From positions 2,347,149 through 2,411,148 of the forward strand of contig NZ_KB900614.1 of the NCBI RefSeq assembly GCF_000379065.1: a stretch of DNA of 64,000 nt. The letters are read 5' to 3'. Both the position numbers and the translations under genes were made by a program. The stretch comes from Salinispora mooreana. Lineage in GTDB: Bacteria; Actinomycetota; Actinomycetes; Mycobacteriales; Micromonosporaceae. The notes below the pieces were generated by a model. The model was not told the origin of the DNA. It made no database searches and saw only the letters and a program-made list of their open reading frames with translations. Shown one piece after another: positions 58,016 to 64,000 of this stretch. Within the stretch, counting starts at the first letter, position 1; each line of letters starts with the position of its first letter.

Positions 58016-58714
58016 GTGATTGAGATCATCGCGCACTCACTGGTCGACACGACCGAGATGTACCTACGGACCATCCTCGAGCTCGAGGAGGAGGGGGTAC
58101 CGCCGCTGCGTGCCCGCATCGCCGAGCGGCTGCGCCAGAGCGGTCCCACGGTCAGCCAGACCGTCGCCCGGATGGAGCGGGATGGTCTGCTCACCGTTGA
58201 GGGCGACCGCCACCTCACGCTCACCGAAACCGGCCGCGACGCGGCGGTCTCGGTGATGCGCAAACACCGGCTGGCGGAGCTCCTGCTGGTCAACGTGATC
58301 GGCATGCCCTACGAGGAGGCCCACGAGGAGGCCTGCCGGTGGGAGCACGTCATGAGTGACGCCGTCGAGCAGCGGGTCTACGACCTGCTCAACCGCCCGA
58401 CCCGCTCGCCGTACGGCAACCCGATCCCCGGGCTGGAGGCGCTGGGATCGGCGGACCCCTCCGCCGCGGAGCCCGCCGAGGGGGAGCGCAACCTGGCGTT
58501 CCCCGGCCTCTCCGGCACGGTCGTGGTCCGGCGGATCTGCGAGAGCCTACAGAGCAACTCGGACGTGTTGCGCCAGCTACACGCCGCCGGGGTTGACCCG
58601 GGTGCCACGGTGACGGTCGCCCAGGAGCGGGACGGCGTATCGATCGACCGCTACGGCGACCGTGTCCGCCTTCCCCGCGAGGTGGCCTCCCGGGTCTTCG
58701 TCGCCGCCGGCTGA
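58016..58714 (+). CDS. ideR: DtxR/IdeR-family metal-dependent repressor
   Basis: 232 residues from GTG at 58016. The winged helix-turn-helix has VDTTEMYLRTILELEEEGVP, ERLRQSGPTVSQTVARMERD and GLLTVEGDRHLTLTETG; the metal-binding and dimerisation domain has MRKHRLAELLLVNVIGMPYE, EEACRWEHVMSD and PYGNPIPGLEALG; a C-terminal SH3-like domain follows. Metal ligands (Met, Cys, Glu, His) are all recognisable. With Fe2+ it would repress iron-uptake genes. Position beside sigB/bla/nrd genes matches mycobacterial ideR. The start lies 30 bp after the small element at 57861-57986. Confidence 0.93.
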   Translation: MIEIIAHSLVDTTEMYLRTILELEEEGVPPLRARIAERLRQSGPTVSQTVARMERDGLLTVEGDRHLTLTETGRDAAVSVMRKHRLAELLLVNVIGMPYEEAHEEACRWEHVMSDAVEQRVYDLLNRPTRSPYGNPIPGLEALGSADPSAAEPAEGERNLAFPGLSGTVVVRRICESLQSNSDVLRQLHAAGVDPGATVTVAQERDGVSIDRYGDRVRLPREVASRVFVAAG

Positions 58715-58758
58715 CCGCGACTTCGGCAGCCCCGCACCGCACCGACCCGGCTGAGGGT

Positions 58759-58998
58759 TCAGTCGAGGTACGGGCAGTGGCGGCAGCCGCGACCGCAGCA
58801 GGTGCCACGGCGGGCCAGAAAGCCAGCGGTAAGCACGAACAGTCCGGTGGTCGGATCGGGGTAGCCGGCCTCACCGTCCGCCAGGGCAGCAGCGTGAGCG
58901 GCGCAGATCCGCTCGCGTTGCGGGTCCTCGGGCGACAACCGGGACGGGTGCGGCTCGGTCAACGGCCGATTCGCCAACGGTTTTCGCTTCCCACCCAC
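58759..58998 (-). CDS. DUF5522 small cysteine-rich protein
   Basis: 79 residues if GTG 58998 (VGGKRKPLANRPL) is used; GTG 59043 would add 15. The conserved core is RICAAHAAALADGEAGYPDP, TTGLFVLTAGFLARRG and a C-terminal TCCGRGCRHCPYLD with four cysteines that may bind a metal. It is a small conserved protein of unknown function. It is 66 bp downstream of the DUF2332 gene on the same strand. Confidence 0.85.
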   Translation of the reverse strand: MGGKRKPLANRPLTEPHPSRLSPEDPQRERICAAHAAALADGEAGYPDPTTGLFVLTAGFLARRGTCCGRGCRHCPYLD

Positions 58999-59064
58999 GT
59001 CGGGCAGTGTAGGGAGCCAACGGTCGGGGCCCTGCCGCGGCACCCGCCACCGAGTGGCCGGTCG

Positions 59065-60000
59065 CTAGCCGAACCAGGCCGCTGCCTGCCCGTGCGGCTG
59101 GGCCCACGCCAGTGGCTTGCCGTCGAGCGCGAGCACATTGTGGAAGCCGGCGCCGGGTGGGTCGGGCAATCCGTCGTAGGACAGCGCCCGCGGCGACTCC
59201 GCGGCGATCCAGTTGGCGGGCAGCCCCCGAACCAACTCGACGAAGGCGGTGCGTCGGCGCTGCGGCACCTGGTACAGCACCGTCGTGTGGAACACCACCA
59301 GGGTCGCCTCGGGTGGGGCCAGTGCGGCCACCGCCGGCAGGTCGTCCACCAGGTCGCCGCGGACAAGCAGCGGTGGATCGGCCGCGACCAGGTTCGCCGC
59401 CGCCCGCAGCCGCGCCCGCCGGTGGGCATGCTCCGGCCAGATGAGAGCGTCCAGCCAGGCGAGATCGTCCGCGTCGGTCACGTCCAGCGGATTGAGGTCC
59501 AGCCCGGCCCGCCACACCACGGTGGGTACCCGGCTCGGCGGCAGGGTGCCGGTGAGCGTGCAGTCGAGGATCGGGCGGCCGTCGCCCAGGAGCTGGCGGT
59601 CGTAGCGGTACGCGTACCGGTCGGGGTAGAGGCAGAGCCCCGCCGACGCACCGACCTCCAACAGTGCGAGCGGTTGGGGTAGCGCGGCGAGCAGCGGCAG
59701 CAGGACGGCGCACCGCCCCGCCTCGTTCGTCTGGGTCGACCTGCGCTGGATCTCCACCTCGATCGCCGGCCAGTTCGCCAGGACGTAGGCGCGGAAGGCC
59801 ATAGGGTCCTCGACCGGGCCACCGAGCAGCCGAACGACGCCGAAGAGCAGATTCGGTTGCCGCTTGGCCGGCGGAAGCCGCTCGATCAACGCGAGCAGTT
59901 CGGCGTCACCGGACACCGTCAGGGCCAAGCGCTCGTACGCCGGTGACACGCCACATGCTTCCCGGGTGGCGAAGGTGCGATAGGTATTGACTGCCGTCAC
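59065..60000 (-). CDS. DUF2332 protein
   Basis: 311 residues from GTG at 60000 (VTAVNTYRTFATREACGVS); the frame remains open to 60087. SPAYERLALTVSGDAELLAL, PNLLFGVVRLLGG and LLEVGASAGLCLYPDRYAYR identify the DUF2332 family; the last has a glycine-rich turn like S-adenosylmethionine-binding methyltransferases. VVFHTTVLYQVPQRRRTAFV follows. A methyltransferase-like fold is plausible, but no substrate is known. Confidence 0.88.
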   Translation of the reverse strand: MTAVNTYRTFATREACGVSPAYERLALTVSGDAELLALIERLPPAKRQPNLLFGVVRLLGGPVEDPMAFRAYVLANWPAIEVEIQRRSTQTNEAGRCAVLLPLLAALPQPLALLEVGASAGLCLYPDRYAYRYDRQLLGDGRPILDCTLTGTLPPSRVPTVVWRAGLDLNPLDVTDADDLAWLDALIWPEHAHRRARLRAAANLVAADPPLLVRGDLVDDLPAVAALAPPEATLVVFHTTVLYQVPQRRRTAFVELVRGLPANWIAAESPRALSYDGLPDPPGAGFHNVLALDGKPLAWAQPHGQAAAWFG

Positions 60001-60100
60001 GCCCACAGGATCGCACCGCAACGGAGAGTCCAGGGCCCACACCGGCCACCGCCCGGTGTGACCTCGGGCACCATCGCCCGAGGCCACACGTCCACGTACG

Positions 60101-62992
60101 TCAGCTACATCCGCTGGTGGAACCGCAGCCCTCGCAGACGTAGCAGCTGCCGGCCGGGCGCATCTTCGTACCGCAGGTGAAGCAGAGCGGCGCGTCGGCA
60201 GCCTTACCGATCACCGCTTCCAGCAGCTCGGTGCTCGACCCCACCGACGGCGCCGGCTGCGCCGCCGCGACATCGGCCGGCTCCTGGGCCGGCTGGGCGA
60301 CCGGGCCGACCTTCGGCTCCGCCGGCCGGGTCTCGACCGGGGCGGAGGAGGCCATCGCGGTGAGGTCCGCCGTGTTCGCCTCCACCTCCGCCTCGGCCGC
60401 GAGCTGGGCGGCCCGCTCCTTGGCGGTGAAGATGCCCAGCTCCGCGCGGCGCTCGTACGGCAGGAAGTCCAGGGCCAGGCGACGGAAGATGTAGTCCATC
60501 ACCGAGGCCGCCATTCGCACGTCCGGGTCGTCGGTCATACCGGCCGGCTCGAAGCGCATGTTGGTGAACTTGCTGACGTACGTCTCCAGCGGGACACCGT
60601 GCTGGAGACCGATAGAGATGGCCACCGAGAAGGCGTCCATCACGCCGGCCAGCGTCGAGCCCTGCTTCGACATCTTGAGGAAGACCTCGCCGAGGCCGTC
60701 ATCCGGGTAGGAGGACGAGGTGAGGTAGCCCTCCGCCCCGCCGACCGAGAAGGAGATCGTCTCCGACGGACGCTTCTTCGGCAGCCGCTTGCGCACCGGT
60801 CGGTACTCGATGACCTTCTCCACGACCTTCTCGACCGCGGCCGGCGTCGCCTCCACCGGCGCCGGGGCGGTGGCCTTCTCCTTCTTCGCCACCGACAGCG
60901 GCTGGCCGACCTTGCAGTTGTCGCGGTAGATCGCCAGCGCCTTGAGGCCGAGCCGCCAGCCCTCGAAATAGATCTTCTCAACGTCCTCGACGGTGGCCTG
61001 CTCCGGCATGTTGACCGTCTTGGAGATGGCGCCGGAGATGAACGGCTGGACGGCCGCCATCATCCGCACGTGGCCCATCGGGGCGATGGAACGCTCGCCC
61101 ATCGCGCAGTCGAAGACCGGGTAGTGCTCCGGCTTGAGACCCGGCGCGTCCACCACGTGACCGTGCTCGGCGATGTGCTCGACGATCGCCTCGACCTGCT
61201 CCTCTGGATAGCCGAGGCTGCGCAGGGCGCGCGGCACGGTCTGGTTGACGATCTGCATCGAGCCGCCACCGACCAGCTTCTTGAACTTGACCAACGCCAG
61301 GTCCGGCTCGACGCCGGTGGTGTCGCAGTCCATCATCAGGCCGATGGTGCCGGTCGGCGCCAGGACGCTGGCCTGCGAGTTACGCCAGCCGTTCCGGTCG
61401 CCGAGCTTGTTGCCGAGGGTCCACTGCCGGGTGGCCTCCCGCTGCACCGTCGTCGCGACGGCACCGGTGGGCTTGATCTCGTCGTTCGCGGCGGCGTGCT
61501 TGCGCATGACCCGCTTGTGCGGTTCGGCGTTTCGGGCGTAGCCGTCGTACGCGCCGACGATGCCGGCCAACTCGGCGGAGCGCCGGTACGCGGTGCCGGT
61601 CATCAGCGAGGTGATCGCCGCGGCCAGCGAGCGACCCTGGTCCGAGCCGTAGGGCAGCCCGGAGGCCATCAGCAGCGCACCGAGGTTGGCGTACCCGATG
61701 CCGAGCTGCCGGTACGCCCGGGTGGTCTCGCCGATCTTCTCGGTGGGGAAGTCGGCGAAGCAGATCGAGATGTCCATCGCGGTGATGACCAACTCGACCG
61801 AGCGGACGAACTTCTCCACCTCGAAGCCGCCGTCGGCGCGGAGGAACCGCATCAGGTTGAGCGAGGCCAGGTTGCACGAGGAGTTGTCCAGGTGCAGGTA
61901 CTCCGAACAGGGGTTCGACGCGGTGATCCGCCCGGTCTCCGGGCAGGTGTGCCAGTCGTTGATGGTGTCGTCGTACTGGAGCCCCGGGTCGGCGCACTCC
62001 CAGGCCGCCTGCGAGATGGTCCGGAACAGCGGCTTCGCGTCGATCGTGTCGATCACCGTGCCGTCGAGACGGCCACGCAGGTCGAAGGTGCCGCCGTCCT
62101 GCACCGCCGTCATGAACTCGTCGCTGACCCGGACCGAGTTGTTGGCGTTCTGGTATTGCACGCTGACGATGTCCGCGCCGCCCAGGTCCATGTCGAAACC
62201 GGCGTCGCGCAGCGCACGGACCTTGTCCTCCTCGCGCGCCTTGGTGACCACGAACTCCTCGATGTCCGGGTGGTCGACGTCGAGGATGACCATCTTGGCC
62301 GCCCGCCGGGTCGCGCCGCCGGACTTGATGGTGCCAGCCGACGCGTCGGCACCGCGCATGAAGCTGACCGGGCCGGAGGCGGTGCCGCCGGAGGAGAGCA
62401 ACTCCTTTGAGGAGCGGATCCGGGAGAGGTTGACCCCGGAGCCGGAGCCGCCCTTGAAGATCAGCCCCTCCTCCTTGTACCAGTCCAGGATGGAGTCCAT
62501 CGAGTCGTCAACGGCGAGGATGAAGCACGCGCTGACCTGCTGCGGCGAGGAGGTGCCGACGTTGAACCAGACCGGCGAGTTGAAGCTGAACACCTGGTGC
62601 AGCAGCATCCAGGTCAACTCGTGGGCGAAGATCTCGGCGTCGGCCGGGGTGGCGAAGTAGCCGTACTCCTCACCGGCGGTGCGGTAGGTGGCGACAACCC
62701 GGTCGATCAGCTGCCGAAGCGACCACTCCCGCTCCGGGGTCCCCACCGCACCCCGGAAGTACTTGGTGGTCACGATGTTGGCCGCGTTGACGCTCCACTC
62801 CTGTGGGAACTCCACGCCGCGCTGCTCGAAGTTGATCGAGCCGTCCCGCCAGTTCGTCATCACGACGTCCCGACGCTCCCAGGTCACCTCGTCGTACGGG
62901 TGGATCCCCTCGGTGGTCCACACCCGCTCGACTTTCAGACCCACTGCCGCCTTGCTCCGTGACTTGCTCGTTGTCACACCGTCCCCCGGCAT
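60101..62992 (-). CDS. nrdJ: Adenosylcobalamin-dependent class II ribonucleotide reductase
   Basis: 963 residues. The ten-stranded barrel carries NPCSEYLHLDNSSCNLASLN with the thiyl cysteine, Asn and Glu of the active site, and SVLAPTGTIGLMMDCDTTGV near the substrate phosphate site. The C-terminal part has a linker rich in Ala/Pro/Glu, then CFTCGTKMRPAGSCYVCEGC and CGSTSGCS, a zinc ribbon plus redox-active cysteines. It makes all four dNDPs or dNTPs with B12. It is 56 bp downstream of nrdR and probably in the same operon. Confidence 0.97.
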   Translation of the reverse strand: MPGDGVTTSKSRSKAAVGLKVERVWTTEGIHPYDEVTWERRDVVMTNWRDGSINFEQRGVEFPQEWSVNAANIVTTKYFRGAVGTPEREWSLRQLIDRVVATYRTAGEEYGYFATPADAEIFAHELTWMLLHQVFSFNSPVWFNVGTSSPQQVSACFILAVDDSMDSILDWYKEEGLIFKGGSGSGVNLSRIRSSKELLSSGGTASGPVSFMRGADASAGTIKSGGATRRAAKMVILDVDHPDIEEFVVTKAREEDKVRALRDAGFDMDLGGADIVSVQYQNANNSVRVSDEFMTAVQDGGTFDLRGRLDGTVIDTIDAKPLFRTISQAAWECADPGLQYDDTINDWHTCPETGRITASNPCSEYLHLDNSSCNLASLNLMRFLRADGGFEVEKFVRSVELVITAMDISICFADFPTEKIGETTRAYRQLGIGYANLGALLMASGLPYGSDQGRSLAAAITSLMTGTAYRRSAELAGIVGAYDGYARNAEPHKRVMRKHAAANDEIKPTGAVATTVQREATRQWTLGNKLGDRNGWRNSQASVLAPTGTIGLMMDCDTTGVEPDLALVKFKKLVGGGSMQIVNQTVPRALRSLGYPEEQVEAIVEHIAEHGHVVDAPGLKPEHYPVFDCAMGERSIAPMGHVRMMAAVQPFISGAISKTVNMPEQATVEDVEKIYFEGWRLGLKALAIYRDNCKVGQPLSVAKKEKATAPAPVEATPAAVEKVVEKVIEYRPVRKRLPKKRPSETISFSVGGAEGYLTSSSYPDDGLGEVFLKMSKQGSTLAGVMDAFSVAISIGLQHGVPLETYVSKFTNMRFEPAGMTDDPDVRMAASVMDYIFRRLALDFLPYERRAELGIFTAKERAAQLAAEAEVEANTADLTAMASSAPVETRPAEPKVGPVAQPAQEPADVAAAQPAPSVGSSTELLEAVIGKAADAPLCFTCGTKMRPAGSCYVCEGCGSTSGCS

Positions 62993-63048
62993 CTCATCGC
63001 CCCTCGTCCGCGCCCCATGCGCGGCCCTACCGTCTAACCGTCCACGTC

Positions 63049-63555
63049 TTACGCGCGGCCCGCACTGGTGCGGCCGGCTGTCCCGACCGCCTCGGCCTCC
63101 TCGCGAACTTGCGCCGCGGTCCGCAGCGTCTCGATCTCCCGCTCGAAGTCGGCGAGCGACTCGAACGACCGGTAGACGCTGGCAAACCGGAGGTAGGCCA
63201 CCTCGTCCAGGTCCCGCAGCGGCCCCAGGATGGCCAGCCCGACCTCGTGGCTGGGGAGCTCGGCCGCGCCCTTGGCCCGCACGGTCTCCTCGACCTTCTG
63301 CGCCAGCAGGGCAATGGAGTCGTCGTCAACCGGACGGCCCTGGCACGCCTTCCGTACCCCGCCGATGATCTTCGTGCGGCTGAAGGGTTCGGTGACCCCG
63401 CTGCGTTTGACGACCGCGAGGACCGCCTCCTCCACCGTGGTGAACCGCTTGCCGCACTCTGGGCAGGAGCGCCGGCGCCGGATCAGCTGGCCGTCATCGG
63501 CTTCCCGCGAGTCAACGACCCGGGAGTCGGGGTGCCGGCAGTACGGACACCGCAT
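63049..63555 (-). CDS. nrdR: Transcriptional repressor NrdR
   Basis: 168 residues from ATG at 63555, preceded by GAAGGAGG. A zinc ribbon at residues 3-34 ([24 protein letters not shown]) binds DNA and an ATP-cone domain follows ([40 protein letters not shown]). It senses ATP/dATP and represses ribonucleotide reductase genes, including its own operon with nrdJ. The C-terminal 20 residues are disordered. Confidence 0.97.
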   Translation of the reverse strand: MRCPYCRHPDSRVVDSREADDGQLIRRRRSCPECGKRFTTVEEAVLAVVKRSGVTEPFSRTKIIGGVRKACQGRPVDDDSIALLAQKVEETVRAKGAAELPSHEVGLAILGPLRDLDEVAYLRFASVYRSFESLADFEREIETLRTAAQVREEAEAVGTAGRTSAGRA

Positions 63556-63572
63556 GGAGCCCGACCTCCTTC

Positions 63573-63589
63573 ATCGGCCGTGGGCCGAT
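63573..63589 (-). promoter_or_regulatory. Small hairpin just 5' of the nrdR ribosome binding site
   Basis: ATCGGCC and GGCCGAT with a 3-base loop form a perfect hairpin in the nrdR leader, three bases before GAAGGAGG on the minus strand. It may influence translation initiation. Confidence 0.45.
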
Positions 63590-63615
63590 TCGGGCCGCAC
63601 CCGGACACGCGTCAT

Positions 63616-63651
63616 CACGGCGGAGCCGTCCTTTCGACGGTCTCCGCCGTG
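63616..63651 (-). promoter_or_regulatory. Strong hairpin in the nrdR-nrdJ leader
   Basis: CACGGCGGAGCCGTC pairs with GACGGTCTCCGCCGTG around a 5-base loop, with one bulged base. It sits about 60 bp before the nrdR start, between the promoter region and the ribosome binding site. No run of U follows. It could be a leader attenuator. No cobalamin riboswitch signature is visible in this leader. Confidence 0.5.
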
Positions 63652-63686
63652 CTGGCGGATGAAGTGCGGTCCGTAGTCGAACCCAA

Positions 63687-63727
63687 CCTATAGGCAACTA
63701 ACGCCCAATGACTACTACATCTAGGGG
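63687..63727 (-). promoter_or_regulatory. Candidate nrdRJ promoter with two NrdR-box-like sites
   Basis: CCTATAGG (63687-63694), an AT-rich palindrome, and CTAGATGTAGTAGTC (minus strand, about 63711-63725) lie about three helical turns apart. This is the usual spacing of paired NrdR boxes overlapping a promoter; TATAGG could be the -10. The match to the consensus is only approximate. Confidence 0.4.
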
Positions 63728-63912
63728 TTGACCGTATGTCGCCCGGGAACTGAGGTCAAGTTGGCGAGCCTGTCCGGCGCGTCACCAAGCGACCTGGCTC
63801 ACCCCGCCGACGTAGCCCGCACCACCGACGCCAACGGCACCGTGAATTCCAACCCCCTGCACCCCCGAATCGGTACGGGCCATTCCGACCAACCACCCCT
63901 CGAGCCCGAAAT

Positions 63913-63941
63913 TAGAACACAAGTACGACCCGTCATACTAT
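63913..63941 (+). promoter_or_regulatory. Plus-strand promoter with an SOS-like (LexA) box
   Basis: TAGAAC-ACAA-GTACGA at 63913-63928 matches the actinobacterial LexA box TCGAAC-N4-GTTCGA at 10 of 12 positions. TAGAAC is also 17 bp from TACTAT at 63936-63941, giving a plausible -35/-10 pair reading rightward. lexA is the usual next gene divergent from nrdR, and would be autoregulated through such a box. No start codon for it is supported within the window; 63728-63912 shows no gene. Confidence 0.5.
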
Positions 63942-64000
63942 CTACCAGAACAGGAGTGCGGCCCAGGCGGAAACCACCCCCGACACGCCGGTCAAGGTCG

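Noticed and set aside
63556-63700. Cobalamin riboswitch upstream of nrdR
   Set aside because: No B12-box-like sequence on either strand and the leader is too short for the usual fold.
63956-64000. GTG at 63956 as the start of lexA
   Set aside because: The frame is open to the edge but the 15 codons (VRPRRKPPPTRRSRS) lack LexA features and the ribosome binding site is too close.

Overview
The window is high-GC actinobacterial DNA with frequent GTG starts and heavily G/C-ending codons. It is most likely from the Micromonosporaceae. Salinispora or Micromonospora is my inference from gene content and the style of the small DUF proteins; no marker here fixes the genus.

Positions 1 to about 22,800 look like an accessory region. 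In order: a two-gene minus-strand operon with a PglW-type protein (NERD nuclease domain, degenerate kinase, apparently intact kinase) and an ATPase cut by the left edge; a NarL-type two-component system whose sensor gene has an in-frame TAG; an MFS exporter; a UDP-sugar dehydrogenase; an arginase-fold enzyme divergent from a CGNR regulator over a strong palindrome; a VOC protein with a partial second copy 2.3 kb away; a Rox-type rifamycin monooxygenase preceded by a rifamycin-associated element and six 16-bp tandem repeats; an OmpR-type two-component system; and two convergent paralogous membrane proteins whose stop codons overlap. Several gene remnants lie between them.

From about 22,900 to the right end the order follows the conserved actinobacterial chromosome, similar as I recall it to Mycobacterium tuberculosis Rv2682c-Rv2720. 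It runs dxs, RNA methyltransferase, KimA-like permease, two TrkA/RCK proteins, DUF3159, OB-fold protein, DUF3710, dut, DUF3093, an uncharacterised protein, DUF4193, Cei-like LytR_C protein, suhB, primary sigma factor, DUF7455, helicase, DUF3039, pseudouridine catabolism (psuG and a PfkB kinase), DUF3099, methyltransferase, dtd, subtilase, group 2 sigma factor, acyl-CoA synthetase/GNAT fusion, AcuC deacetylase, sulfurtransferase, LysR (frameshifted), class A beta-lactamase, DtxR/IdeR, DUF5522, DUF2332, nrdJ and nrdR. The last 300 bases hold a promoter-like segment with an SOS-like box pointing right, where lexA would be expected.

Functional groupings that follow: potassium uptake and gating (KimA-like plus two RCK proteins); reversible acetylation of acyl-CoA enzymes (GNAT/ligase fusion plus AcuC); deoxynucleotide supply (nrdJ, nrdR, dut); pseudouridine breakdown; and two sigma factors sharing a 206-bp identical block that points to gene conversion. 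The most notable structures are that block, a 25-bp repeat that puts the best ATG of a gene out of frame, the element and repeats upstream of rox, and the left-edge PglW/ATPase pair, which may be part of an anti-phage locus extending beyond the window.
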